Assembly (NCBI RefSeq): GCF_051020975.1
Contig: NW_027478161.1
Span: forward strand, 22,790,001 to 22,854,000
From: Osmia lignaria lignaria
Lineage: Eukaryota; Arthropoda; Insecta; Hymenoptera; Megachilidae
Direction: 5' to 3'
Length of the DNA: 64,000 nt
How positions within the stretch are numbered: the stretch's first letter is position 1; every line of letters starts with the position of its first letter. Positions 1 to 13,097 of this stretch are shown piece by piece. A model generated the notes under the pieces. That model searched no databases. It was given only the letters and a program-made list of their open reading frames with translations, and had not been told where the DNA came from. The translations under genes were made by a program, and so were the position numbers.

Positions 1-240
1 CGTGGCCCCTCTCTTTGAGATAACTCTGCACTATTGCGAGCTGCAAATGCCACTTCCAGCTTAGCTGTGCAGAAGAAGAACAACAAGAAGAAGAAATATC
101 TCGAAATATGTCCGTCAGGCCCCTTCCCTTGAGATAAATCTGCAAATATCTCGGAAACGAAGCGAGCTATGGCAAAATGTTAAGAGACCTTTTTTGTAGA
201 GAATTAAGTTTCCTACTTTTTATCTTCTATGATATTTTTT
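1..240. repeat. partial satellite monomer at left edge
   Basis: The window opens inside a monomer, at the block that reads cgtggcccc, and continues to the base before the first GATCAG. The array therefore extends leftward beyond the window. Confidence 0.95.
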
Positions 241-562
241 GATCAGATGCGTAGTTCTCGAGACATATCAAGATATTTAAAAGTTCCGAAGCCGCACCAA
301 CATAATAGAGATACAGAAACACCGTGGCCCCTTTCTTTGAGATAACTCTGCACTATTGCGAGCTGCAAATGCCACTTCCAGCTTAGCTGTGCAGAGGAAG
401 AACAACAAGAAGAAGAAATATCTCGAAATATGTCCGTCAGGCCAGTTCCTTTGAGCTGAATCTGCAAATATCTCGGAAACGAAGCGAGCTATGGCAAAAT
501 GTTAAGAGCCCTTTTTTGTAGAGAATTAAGTTTCCTACTTTTTATGTTCTGTGATATTATTT

Positions 563-1198
563 GATCAGATGCGTAGTTCTCGAGATATATCAAGATATTT
601 AAAAGTTCCGAAGCCGCACCAACATAATAGAGATACAGACACACCGGGGCCCCTTTCTTTGAGATAACTCTGCACTATTGCGAGCTGCAAATGCCACTAC
701 CAGCTTAGCTGTGCAGAAGAAGAACAACAAGAAGAAGAAATATATCGAAATATGTCCGTTAGGCCCCTTCCCTTGAGATAAATCTGCAAATATCTCGGAA
801 ACGAAGCGAGCTATGGCAAAATGTTGAGAGACCTTTGTTGTAGAGAATTAAGTTTCCTACTATTTATATTCTATGATATTTTTTGATCAGATGCGTAGTT
901 CTCGAGATATATCAAGATATTTAAAAGTTCCGAAGCCGCACCAACATAATAGAGATACAGAAACACCTTTCTTTGAGATAACTCTGCGCTAGTGCGAGCC
1001 GCAAATGCCACTTCCAGCATAGCTGTGCAGAAGAAGAACAACAAGAAGAAGAAATATCTCGAAATATGTCCGTCAGGCCCCTTCCCTTGAGATAAATCTG
1101 CAAATATCTCGGAAACGAAGAGAGCTATGGCAAAATGTTAAGAGACCTTTTTTGTAGAGAATTAAGTTTCCTACTTTTTATGTTCTATGATATTTTTT
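563..1198. repeat. 636-bp marker dimer, copy 1 (322 + 314 bp)
   Basis: The first half (563-884) carries a private set of changes: cagacacaccgggg, atgccactacc, atatatcg, gttaggcc, gttgagagacctttgttg and tactatttatattc. The second half (885-1198) lacks the 8 bp gtggcccc between aacacc and tttcttt, so it is 314 bp, and has agcatagctg in place of agcttagctg. The pair travels together at four other sites in the left 16 kb. Confidence 0.92.
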
Positions 1199-2164
1199 GA
1201 TCAGATGCGTAGTTCCCGAGATATATCAAGATATTTAAAAGTTCCGAAGCCGCACCAACATAATAGAGATACAGAAACACCGTAGCCCCTTTCTTTGAGA
1301 TAACTCTGCACTATTGCGAGCTGCAAATGCCACTTCCAGCTTAGCTGTGCAGAAGAAGAACAACAAGAAGAAGAAATATCTCGAAATATGTCCGTCAGGC
1401 CCCTTCCCTTGAGATAAATCTGCAAATATCTCGGAAACGAAGCGAGCTATGGCAAAATGTTAAGAGACCTTTTTTGTAGAGAATTAAGTTTCCCACTTTT
1501 TATCTTCTATGATATTTTTTGATCAGATGCGTAGTTCTCGAGACATATCAAGATATTTAAAAGTTCCGAAGCCGCACCAACATAATAGAGATACAGAAAC
1601 ACCGTGGCCCCTTTCTTTGAGATAACTCTGCACAAGTGCGAGCCGCAAATGCCGCTTCCAGCTTAGCTGTGCAGAAAAAGAACAACAAGAAGAAGAAATA
1701 TCTCGAAATATGTCCGTCAGGCCCCTTCCCTTGAGATAAATCTGCAAATATCTCGGAAACGAAGCGAGCTATGGCAAAATGTTAAGAGACCTTATTTCTA
1801 GAGAATTAAGTTTCCTACTTTTTATGTTCTATGATATTTTTTGATCAGATGCGTAGTTCTCGAGATATATCAAGATATTTAAAAGTTCCGAAGCCGCACC
1901 AACATAATAGAGATACAGAAACACCGTGGCTCCTTTATTTGAGATAACTCTGCACTATTGCGAGCTGCAAATGCCACTTCCAGCTTAGCTGTGCAGAAGA
2001 AGAACAACAAGAAGAAGAAATATCTCGAAATATGTCCGTCAGGCCCCTTCCCTTGAGATAAATCTGCAAATATCTCGGAAACGAAGAGAGCTATGGCAAA
2101 ACGTTAAGAGACCTTTTTTGTAGAGAATTATGTTTCCTACAATTTATGTTCTATGATATTTTTT

Positions 2165-2495
2165 GATCAGAAGCGTAGTTTTCGAGATATATCGAGATAT
2201 TTAAAAAATCCGAAGCCGCACCAACATAATAGAGATACAGAAACACCGTGGCTCCTTTCTTTGAGATAACTCTGCACTATTGCGAGCTGCAAATGCCACT
2301 TCTGCCACTTCCAGCTTAGCTGTGCAGAAGAAGAACAACAAGAAGAAGAAATATCTCGAAATATGTCCGTCAGGCCCCTTCCCTTCAGATAAATCTGCAA
2401 ATATCTCGGAAACGAAGCGAGCTATGGCAAAATGTTAAGATACCTTTTTTGTAGAGAATTAAGTTTCCTACTTTTTATGTTCTATGATATTTTTT
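2165..2495. repeat. 331-bp satellite monomer with 9-bp duplication
   Basis: This is the only long monomer in the window. The 9 bp tgccacttc is present twice in a row, near 2292-2309, immediately before ccagctta. The duplication preserves the minus-strand reading frame, so the open frame there has 77 codons rather than 74. The head carries the gaagcgtag/tttcgag subtype and ttaaaaaatcc. Confidence 0.92.
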
Positions 2496-4749
2496 GATCA
2501 GAAGCGTAGTTTTCGAGATATATCGAGATACTTAAAAGATCCGAAGCCGCACCAACATAATAGAGATACAGAAACACTGTGGCCCCTTTCTTTGAGATAA
2601 CTCTGCACTAGTGCGAGCCGCAAATGCCGCTTCCAGCTTAGCTGTGCAGAAGAAGAACAACAAGAAGAAGAAATATCTCGAAATATGTCCGTCAGGCCCC
2701 TTCCCTCGAGATAAATCTGCAAATATCTCGGAAACGAAGCGAGCTATGGCAAAATGTTAAGAGACCTTTTTTGTAGAGAATTAAGTTTCCTACTTTTTAT
2801 GTTGTATGATATTTTTTGATCAGATGCGTAGTTCTCGAGATATATCAAGATATTTGAAAGTTCCGAAGCCGCACCAACATAATAGAGATACAGAAACACC
2901 GTGGCCCCTTTCTTTGAGATAACTCTGCACTAGTGCGAGCCGCAAATGCCGCTTCCAGCTTAGCTGTGCAGAAGAAGAACAACAAGAAGAAGAAATATCT
3001 CGAAATATGTCCGTCAGGCCCCTTCCCTTGAGATAAATCTGCAAATATCTCGGAAACGAAGCGAGCTATGGCAAAATGTTAAGAGACCTTATTTGTAGAG
3101 AATTAAGTTTCCTACTTTTTATGTTCTGTGGTATTATTTGATCAGATGCGTAGTTCTCGAGATATATCAAGATATTTAAAAGTTCCGAAGCCGCACCAAC
3201 ATAATAGAGATACCGAAACACCGTGGCCCCTTTCTTTGAGATAACTCTGCACTATTGCGAGCTGTAAATGCCACGTCCAGCTTAGCTGTGCAGAAGAAGA
3301 ACAAGAAGAGGAAGAAATATCTCGAAATATGTCCGTCAGGCCCCTTCCCTTGAGATAAATCTGCAAATATCTCGGAAACGAAGCGAGCTATGGCAAAATG
3401 TTAAGAGACCTTATTTGTAGAGAATTAAGTTTCCTACTTTTTATGTTCTATGATATTTTTTGATCAGATGCGTAGTTCCCGAGATATATCAAGATATTTA
3501 AAAGTTCCGAAGCCGCACCAACATAATAGAGATACAGAAACACCGTGGCCCCTTTCTTTGAGATAACTCTGCACTGTTGCGAGCTGCAAATGCCACTTCC
3601 AGCTTAGCTGTGCAGAGGAAGAACAACAAGAAGAAGAAATATCTCGAAATATGTCCGTCAGGCCAGTTCCTTTGAGCTGAATCTGCAAATATCTCGGAAA
3701 CGAAGCGAGCTATGGCAAAATGTTAAGAGACCTTTTTTGTAGAGAATTAAGTTTCCTACTTTTTATGTTCTATGATATTTTTTGATCAGATGCGTAGTTC
3801 TCGAGATATATGAAGATATTTATAAGTTCCGAAGCCGCACCAACATAATAGAGATACCGAAACACCGTGGCCCCTTTCTTTGAGATAACTCTGCACTATT
3901 GCGAGCTGGAAATGCCACTTCCAGTTTAGCTGTGCAGAAGAAGAACAACAAGAAGAAGAAATATCTCGAAATATGTCCGTCAGGCCAGTTCCTTTGAGCT
4001 GAATCTGCAAATATCTCGGAAACGAAGCGAGCTATGGCAAAATGTTAAGAGACGTTTTTTGTAGAGAATTATGTTTCCTACAATTTATGTTCTATGATAT
4101 TTTTTGATCAGATGCGTAGTTCTCGAGATATATCAAGATATTTAAAAGTTCCGAAGCCGCACCAACATAATAGAGATACAGAAACACCGTGGCCCCTCTC
4201 TTTGAGATAACTCTGCACTATTGCGAGCTGGAAATGCCACTTCCAGTTTAGCTGTGCAGAAGAAGAACAACAAGAAGAAGAAATATCTCGAAATATGTCC
4301 GTTAGGCCCCTTCCCTTGAGATAAATCTGCAAATATCTCGGAAACGAAGCGGGCTATGGCAAAATGTTAAGAGACCTTTTTTGTAGAGAATTAAGTTTCC
4401 TACTTTTTATGTTCTATGATATTTTTTGATCAGATGCGTAGTTCTCGAGATATATCAAGATATTTAAAAGTTCCGAAGCCGCACCAACATAATAGAGATA
4501 CAGAAACACCGTGGCCCCTTTCTTTGAGATAACTCTGCACTATTGCGAGCTGCAAATGCCACTTCCAGCTTAGCTGTGCAGAGGAAGAACAACAAGAAGA
4601 AGAAATATCTCGAAATATGTCCGTCAGGCCAGTTCCTTTGAGCTGAATCTGCAAATATCTCGGAAACGAAGCGAGCTATGGCAATATGTTAAGAGACCTT
4701 TTTTGTAGAGAATTATGTTTCCTACAATTTATGTTCTATGATATTTTTT
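2496..4749. repeat. seven-monomer block, left copy of a long-range pair
   Basis: Monomers from 2496 to 4749 correspond in order to 19852-22105. Shared private marks include ccctcgagataaatc at the end of the first monomer, gttgtatgat just after it, gtggtattatttg near 3128, tgaagatatttataag near 3810, and gcaatatgtt near 4681. The two blocks are 17356 bp apart, which equals 54 units less four 8-bp deletions. The fourth monomer differs: here it is the agttcctttgagctg subtype, while the right block has a copy of its preceding monomer. Confidence 0.82.
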
Positions 4750-6681
4750 GATCAGATGCGTAGTTCCCGAGATATATCAAGATATTTAAAAGTTCCGAAG
4801 CCGCACCAACATAATAGAGATACAGAAACACCGTGGCCCCTTTCTTTGAGATAACTCTGCACTGTTGCGAGCTGCAAATGCCACGTCCAGCTTAGCTGTG
4901 CAGAAGAAGAACAACAAGAAGAAGAAATATCTCGAAATATGTCCGTCAGGCCCCTTCCCTTGAGATAAATCTGCAAGTATCTCGGAAACGAAGCGAGCTA
5001 TGGCAAAATGTTAAGAGACGTTTTTTGTAGAGAATTATGTTTCCTACAATTTATGTTCTATGATATTTTTTGATCAGAAGCGTAGTTTTCGAGATATATC
5101 GAGATATTTAAAAGTTCCGAAGCCGCACCAACATAATAGAGATACAGAAACACCGTGGCCCCTCTCTTTGAGATAACTCTGCACTAGTGCGAGCCGCAAA
5201 TGCCACTTCCAGCTTAGCTGTGCAGAAGAAGAACAACAAGAAGAAGAAATATCTCGAAATATGTCCGTCAGGCCCCTTCCCTTGAGATAAATCTGCAAAT
5301 ATCTCGGAAACGAAGCGAGCTATGGCAAAATGTTAAGAGACCTTTTTTGTAGAGAATTAAGTTTCCTACTTTTTATCTTCTATGATATTTTTTGATCAGA
5401 TGCGTAGTTCTCGAGATATATCAAGATATTTAAAAGTTCCGAAGCCGCACCAACATAATAGAGATACAGAAACACCGTGGCCCCTCTCTTTGAGATAACT
5501 CTGCACTAGTGCGAGCCGCAAATGCCACTTCCAGCTTAGCTGTGCAGAAGAAGAACAACAAGAAGAAGAAATATCTCGAAATATGTCCGTCAGGCCCCTT
5601 CCCTTGAGATAAATCTGCAAATATCTCGGAAACGAAGCGAGCTATGGCAAAATGTTAAGAGACCTTTTTTGTAGAGAATTAAGTTTCCCACTTTTTATCT
5701 TCTATGATATTTTTTGATCAGATGCGTAGTTCTCGAGACATATCAAGATATTTAAAAGTTCCGAAGCCGCACCAACATAATAGAGATAGAGAAACACCGT
5801 GGCCCCTTTCTTTGAGATAACTCTGCACTATTGCGAGCTGCAAATGCCACTTCCAGCTTAGCTGTGCAGAAGAAGAACAACAAGAAGAAGAAATATCTCG
5901 AAATATGTCCGTCAGGCCCCTTCCCTTGAGATAAATCTGCAAATATCTCGGAAACGAAGCGAGCTATGGCAAAATGTTAAGATACCTTTTTTGTAGAGAA
6001 TTAAGTTTCCTACTTTTTATGTTCTATGATATTTTTTGATCAGAAGCGTAGTTTTCGAGATATATCGAGATACTTAAAAAATCCGAAGCCGCACCAACAT
6101 AATAGAGATACAGAAACACTGTGGCCCCTTTCTTTGAGATAACTCTGCACTAGTGCGAGCCGCAAATGCCGCTTCCAGCTTAGCTGTGCAGAAGAAGAAC
6201 AACAAGAAGAAGAAATATCTCGAAATATGTCCGTCAGGCCCCTTCCCTTGAGATAAATCTGCAAATATCTCGGAAACGAAGCGAGCTATGGCAAAATGTT
6301 AAGAGACCTTTTTTGTAGAGAATTAAGTTTCCTACTTTTTATGTTCTATGATATTTTTTGATCAGATGCGTAGTTCTCGAGATATATCAAGATATTTAAA
6401 AGTTCCGAAGCCGCACCAACATAATAGAGATACAGAAACACCGTGGCCCCTTTCTTTGAGATAACTCTGCACTATTGCGAGCTGTAAATGCCACGTCCAG
6501 CTTAGCTGTGCAGAAGAAGAACAACAAGAAGAAGAAATATCTCGAAATATGTCCGTCAGGCCCTCTCCCTTGAGATAAATCTGCAAATATCTCGGAAACG
6601 AAGCGAGCTATGGCAAAATGTTAAGAGACCTTTTTTGTAGAGAATTATGTTTCCTACCTTTTATGTTCTATGATATTTTTT
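4750..6681. repeat. mosaic run of six 322-bp monomers
   Basis: Six ordinary-length monomers join variants seen elsewhere. The two at 5394-6037 match 11496-12139 in order: the first has cactagtgcgagccgc and the second shares gagatagagaaac. The monomer at 6038 has the ttaaaaaatcc head that is common at 17.3 and 19.5 kb. No tandem HOR is evident within the run. Confidence 0.8.
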
Positions 6682-7325
6682 GATCAGACGCGTAGTTCTC
6701 GAGATATATCAAGATATTTAAAAGTTCCGAAGCCGCACCAACATAATAGAGATACAGAAACACCGTGGCCCCTCTCTTTGAGATAACTCTGCACTATTGC
6801 GAGCTGCAAATGCCACTTCCAGCTTAGCTGTGCAGAAGAAGAACAACAAGAAGAAGAAATATCTCGAAATATGTCCGTCAGGCCCCTTCCCTTGAGATAT
6901 ATCTGCAAATATCTCGGAAACGAAGCGAGCTATGGCAAAATGTTAAGAGACCTTTTTTGTAGAGAATTAAGTTTCCTACTTTTTATCTTCTATGATATTT
7001 TTTGATCAGATGCGTAGTTCTCGAGACATATCAAGATATTTAAAAGTTCCGAAGCCGCACCAACATAATAGAGATACAGAAACACCGTGGCCCCTTCCTT
7101 TGAGATAACTCTGCACTATTGCGAGCTGCAAATGCCACTTCCAGCTTAGCTGTGCAGAGGAAGAACAACAAGAAGAAGAAATATCTCGAAATATGTCCGT
7201 CAGGCCAGTTCCTTTGAGCTGAATCTGCAAATATCTCGGAAACGAAGCGAGCTATGGCAAAATGTTAAGAGCCCTTTTTTGTAGAGAATTAAGTTTCCTA
7301 CTTTTTATGTTCTGTGATATTATTT

Positions 7326-7961
7326 GATCAGATGCGTAGTTCTCGAGATATATCAAGATATTTAAAAGTTCCGAAGCCGCACCAACATAATAGAGATACA
7401 GACACACCGGGGCCCCTTTCTTTGAGATAACTCTGCACTATTGCGAGCTGCAAATGCCACTACCAGCTTAGCTGTGCAGAAGAAGAACAACAAGAAGAAG
7501 AAATATATCGAAATATGTCCGTTAGGCCCCTTCCCTTGAGATAAATCTGCAAATATCTCGGAAACGAAGCGAGCTATGGCAAAATGTTGAGAGACCTTTG
7601 TTGTAGAGAATTAAGTTTCCTACTATTTATATTCTATGATATTTTTTGATCAGATGCGTAGTTCTCGAGATATATCAAGATATTTAAAAGTTCCGAAGCC
7701 GCACCAACATAATAGAGATACAGAAACACCTTTCTTTGAGATAACTCTGCACTAGTGCGAGCCGCAAATGCCACTTCCAGCATAGCTGTGCAGAAGAAGA
7801 ACAACAAGAAGAAGAAATATCTCGAAATATGTCCGTCAGGCCCCTTCCCTTGAGATAAATCTGCAAATATCTCGGAAACGAAGAGAGCTATGGCAAAATG
7901 TTAAGAGACCTTTTTTGTAGAGAATTAAGTTTCCTACCTTTTATGTTCTATGATATTTTTT
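7326..7961. repeat. 636-bp marker dimer, copy 2
   Basis: Same two-monomer signature as at 563-1198: the gacacaccgggg and gccactacc monomer followed by the 314-bp monomer. It forms the second half of the first 1280-bp 4-mer. Confidence 0.92.
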
Positions 7962-8605
7962 GATCAGACGCGTAGTTCTCGAGATATATCAAGATATTTA
8001 AAAGTTCCGAAGCCGCACCAACATAATAGAGATACAGAAACACCGTGGCCCCTCTCTTTGAGATAACTCTGCACTATTGCGAGCTGCAAATGCCACTTCC
8101 AGCTTAGCTGTGCAGAAGAAGAACAACAAGAAGAAGAAATATCTCGAAATATGTCCGTCAGGCCCCTTCCCTTGAGATAAATCTGCAAATATCTCGGAAA
8201 CGAAGCGAGCTATGGCAAAATGTTAAGAGACCTTTTTTGTAGAGAATTAAGTTTCCTACTTTTTATCTTCTATGATATTTTTTGATCAGATGCGTAGTTC
8301 TCGAGACATATCAAGATATTTAAAAGTTCCGAAGCCGCACCAACATAATAGAGATACAGAAACACCGTGGCCCCTTCCTTTGAGATAACTCTGCACTATT
8401 GCGAGCTGCAAATGCCACTTCCAGCTTAGCTGTGCAGAGGAAGAACAACAAGAAGAAGAAATATCTCGAAATATGTCCGTCAGGCCAGTTCCTTTGAGCT
8501 GAATCTGCAAATATCTCGGAAACGAAGCGAGCTATGGCAAAATGTTAAGAGCCCTTTTTTGTAGAGAATTAAGTTTCCTACTTTTTATGTTCTGTGATAT
8601 TATTT

Positions 8606-9241
8606 GATCAGATGCGTAGTTCTCGAGATATATCAAGATATTTAAAAGTTCCGAAGCCGCACCAACATAATAGAGATACAGACACACCGGGGCCCCTTTC
8701 TTTGAGATAACTCTGCACTATTGCGAGCTGCAAATGCCACTACCAGCTTAGCTGTGCAGAAGAAGAACAACAAGAAGAAGAAATATATCGAAATATGTCC
8801 GTTAGGCCCCTTCCCTTGAGATAAATCTGCAAATATCTCGGAAACGAAGCGAGCTATGGCAAAATGTTGAGAGACCTTTGTTGTAGAGAATTAAGTTTCC
8901 TACTATTTATATTCTATGATATTTTTTGATCAGATGCGTAGTTCTCGAGATATATCAAGATATTTAAAAGTTCCGAAGCCGCACCAACATAATAGAGATA
9001 CAGAAACACCTTTCTTTGAGATAACTCTGCACTAGTGCGAGCCGCAAATGCCACTTCCAGCATAGCTGTGCAGAAGAAGAACAACAAGAAGAAGAAATAT
9101 CTCGAAATATGTCCGTCAGGCCCCTTCCCTTGAGATAAATCTGCAAATATCTCGGAAACGAAGAGAGCTATGGCAAAATGTTAAGAGACCTTTTTTGTAG
9201 AGAATTAAGTTTCCTACTTTTTATGTTCTATGATATTTTTT
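8606..9241. repeat. 636-bp marker dimer, copy 3
   Basis: Same signature as copy 2, exactly 1280 bp downstream. It forms the second half of the second 4-mer. Confidence 0.92.
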
Positions 9242-12200
9242 GATCAGATGCGTAGTTCCCGAGATATATCAAGATATTTAAAAGTTCCGAAGCCGCACCA
9301 ACATAATAGAGATACAGAAACACCGTGGCCCCTTTCTTTGAGATAACTCTGCACTATTGCGAGCTGCAAATGCCACTTCCAGCTTAGCTGTGCAGAGGAA
9401 GAACAACAAGAAGAAGAAATATCTCGAAATATGTCCGTCAGGCCCCTTCCCTTGAGATACATCTGCAAATATCTCGGAAACGAAGCGAGCTATGGCAAAA
9501 TGTTAAGAGACCTTATTTGTAGAGAATTAAGTTTCCTACTTTTTATGTTCTGTGATATTATTTGATCAGATGCGTAGTTCTCGAGATATATCAAGATATT
9601 TAAAAGTTCCGAAGCCGCACCAACATAATAGAGATACAGAAACACCGTGGCCCCTTTCTTTGAGATAACTCTGCACAAGTGCGAGCCGCAAATGCCGCTT
9701 CCAGCTTAGCTGTGCAGAAAAAGAACAACAAGAAGAAGAAATATCTCGAAATATGTCCGTCAGGCCCCTTCCCTTGAGATAAATCTGCAAATATCTCGGA
9801 AACGAAGCGAGCTATGGCAAAATGTTAAGAGACCTTATTTCTAGAGAATTAAGTTTCCTACTTTTTATGTTCTATGATATTTTTTGATCAGATGCGTAGT
9901 TCTCGAGATATATCAAGATATTTAAAAGTTCCGAAGCCGCACCAACATAATAGAGATACAGAAACACCGTGGCTCCTTTCTTTGAGATAACTCTGCACTA
10001 TTGCGAGCTGCAAATGCCACTTCCAGCTTAGCTGTGCAGAAGAAGAACAACAAGAAGAAGAAATATCTCGAAATATGTCCGTCAGGCCCCTTCCCTTGAG
10101 ATAAATCTGCAAATATCTCGGAAACGAAGCGAGCTATGGCAAAATGTTAAGAGACCTTTTTTGTAGAGAATTAAGTTTCCTACTTTTTATGTTCTATGAT
10201 ATTTTTTGATCAGATGCGTAGTTCTCGAGATATATCAAGATATTTAAAAGTTCCGAAGCCGCACCAACATAATAGAGATACAGAAACACCGTGGCCCCTT
10301 TCTTTGAGATAACTCTGCACTATTGCGAGCTGCAAATGCCACTTCCAGCTTAGCTGTGCAGAGGAAGAACAACAAGAAGAAGAAATATCTCGAAATATGT
10401 CCGTCAGGCCAGTTCCTTTGAGCTGAATCTGCAAATATCTCGGAAACGAAGCGAGCTATGGCAATATGTTAAGAGACCTTTTTTGTAGAGAATTATGTTT
10501 CCTACAATTTATGTTCTATGATATTTTTTGATCAGATGCGTAGTTCCCGAGATATATCAAGATATTTAAAAGTTCCGAAGCCGCACCAACATAATAGAGA
10601 TACAGAAACACCGTGGCCCCTTTCTTTGAGATAACTCTGCACTATTGCGAGCTGCAAATGCCACGTCCAGCTTCGCTGTGCAGAAGAAGAACAACAAGAA
10701 GAAGAAATATCTCGAAATATGTCCGTCAGGCCCCTTCCCTTGAGATAAATCGGCAAATATCTCGGAAACGAAGAGAGCTATGGCAAAATGTTAAGAGACC
10801 TTTTTTGTAGAGAATTAAGTTTCCTACAATTTATGTTCTATGATATTTTTTGATCAGAAGCGTAGTTTTCGAGATATATCGAGATATTTAAAAGTTCCGA
10901 AGCCGCACCAACATAATAGAGATACAGAAACACCGTGGCCCCTTTCTTTGAGATAACTCTGCACTATTGCGAGCTGCAAATGCCACTTCCAGCTTAGCTG
11001 TGCAGAAGAAGAACAACAAGAAGAAGAAATATCTCGAAATATGTCCGTCAGGCCCCTTCCCTTGAGATAAATCTGCAAATATCTCGGAAACGAAGCGAGC
11101 TATGGCAAAATGTTAAGAGACGTTTTTTGTAGAGAATTAAGTTTCCTACTTTTTATGTTCTATGATATTTTTTGATCAGATGCGTAGTTCTCGAGATATA
11201 TCAAGATATTTAAAAGTTCCGAAGCCGCACCAACATAATAGAGATACAGAAACACCGTGGCCCCTTTCTTTGAGATAACTCTGCACTATTGCGAGCTGTA
11301 AATGCCACGTCCAGCTTAGCTGTGCAGAAGAAGAACAACAAGAAGAAGAAATATCTCGAAATATGTCCGTCAGGCCCTCTCCCTTGAGATAAATCTGCAA
11401 ATATCTCGGAAACGAAGCGAGCTATGGCAAAATGTTAAGAGACCTTTTTTGTAGAGAATTAAGTTTCCTACTTTTTATCTTCTATGATATTTTTTGATCA
11501 GATGCGTAGTTCTCGAGATATATCAAGATATTTAAAAGTTCCGAAGCCGCACCAACATAATAGAGATACAGAAACACCGTGGCCCCTCTCTTTGAGATAA
11601 CTCTGCACTAGTGCGAGCCGCAAATGCCACTTCCAGCTTAGCTGTGCAGAAGAAGAACAACAAGAAGAAGAAATATCTCGAAATATGTCCGTCAGGCCCC
11701 TTCCCTTGAGATAAATCTGCAAATATCTCGGAAACGAAGCGAGCTATGGCAAAATGTTAAGAGACCTTTTTTGTAGAGAATTAAGTTTCCCACTTTTTAT
11801 CTTCTATGATATTTTTTGATCAGATGCGTAGTTCTCGAGACATATCAAGATATTTAAAAGTTCCGAAGCCGCACCAACATAATAGAGATAGAGAAACACC
11901 GTGGCCCCTTTCTTTGAGATAACTCTGCACTATTGCGAGCTGCAAATGCCACTTCCAGCTTAGCTGTGCAGAGGAAGAACAACAAGAAGAAGAAATATCT
12001 CGAAATATGTCCGTCAGGCCCCTTCCCTTGAGATACATCTGCAAATATCTCGGAAACGAAGCGAGCTATGGCAAAATGTTAAGAGACCTTTTTTGTAGAG
12101 AATTAAGTTTCCTACTTTTTATCTTCTATGATATTTTTTGATCAGATGCGTAGTTCTCGAGACATATCAAGATATTTAAAAGTTCCGAAGCCGCACCAAC

Positions 12201-12461
12201 ATAATAGAGATACAGAAACACCGTGGCCCCTTCCTTTGAGATAACTCTGCACTATTGCGAGCTGCAAATGCCACTTCCAGCTTAGCTGTGCAGAGGAAGA
12301 ACAACAAGAAGAAGAAATATCTCGAAATATGTCCGTCAGGCCAGTTCCTTTGAGCTGAATCTGCAAATATCTCGGAAACGAAGCGAGCTATGGCAAAATG
12401 TTAAGAGCCCTTTTTTGTAGAGAATTAAGTTTCCTACTTTTGATGTTCTGTGATATTATTT
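9242..12461. repeat. mosaic run of ten monomers between HOR blocks
   Basis: All ten have net length 322 bp. The first four resemble the 7-mer described downstream (gatacatctgc, then gcacaagtgcgagccgc with gcagaaaaag, then gtggctcc). The monomers at 10208 and 10530 resemble 4428 and 4750, sharing gcaatatgtt between them. 11174-12139 includes the ggccctctccc type and the gagatagagaaac type. The run therefore joins pieces of other blocks and has no clean period of its own. Confidence 0.8.
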
Positions 12462-13097
12462 GATCAGATGCGTAGTTCTCGAGATATATCAAGATATTTA
12501 AAAGTTCCGAAGCCGCACCAACATAATAGAGATACAGACACACCGGGGCCCCTTTCTTTGAGATAACTCTGCACTATTGCGAGCTGCAAATGCCACTACC
12601 AGCTTAGCTGTGCAGAAGAAGAACAACAAGAAGAAGAAATATATCGAAATATGTCCGTTAGGCCCCTTCCCTTGAGATAAATCTGCAAATATCTCGGAAA
12701 CGAAGCGAGCTATGGCAAAATGTTGAGAGACCTTTGTTGTAGAGAATTAAGTTTCCTACTATTTATATTCTATGATATTTTTTGATCAGATGCGTAGTTC
12801 TCGAGATATATCAAGATATTTAAAAGTTCCGAAGCCGCACCAACATAATAGAGATACAGAAACACCTTTCTTTGAGATAACTCTGCACTAGTGCGAGCCG
12901 CAAATGCCACTTCCAGCATAGCTGTGCAGAAGAAGAACAAGAAGAAGAAGAAATATCTCGAAATATGTCCGTCAGGCCCCTTCCCTTGAGATAAATCTGC
13001 AAATATCTCGGAAACGAAGAGAGCTATGGCAAAATGTTAAGAGACCTTTTTTGTAGAGAATTAAGTTTCCTACTTTTTATGTTCTATGATATTTTTT
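12462..13097. repeat. 636-bp marker dimer, copy 4
   Basis: Same gacacaccgggg and gccactacc monomer followed by a 314-bp monomer. The second monomer has aacaagaagaag where other copies have aacaacaagaag. Confidence 0.92.

Larger units (their letters stand above)
6682..9241. repeat. 4-mer higher-order repeat, two tandem copies of 1280 bp
   Basis: Four consecutive monomers (6682, 7004, 7326, 7648) repeat as 7962, 8284, 8606, 8928. The period is 1280 bp because the last monomer of each set is 314 bp. Shared private marks are cctaccttttatg just upstream, gacgcgtag, ccccttcctttgag, the gccactacc stop-type monomer and the 8-bp deletion. Only scattered differences are visible, for example agatatatc against agataaatc near 6898 and 8178. 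The near identity implies a recent duplication. Confidence 0.9.

Noticed and set aside
1180..1200. T-runs before GATC as RNA polymerase III or intrinsic terminators.
   Set aside because: No GC-rich stem precedes them and no upstream transcription unit is visible; they fit the AT-rich tail of the repeat.
10613..10810. Plus-strand open frames (also 31110-31340) as possible small proteins.
   Set aside because: Each is opened by one or two substitutions in a single monomer and is absent from the others; the sequence is ordinary satellite.
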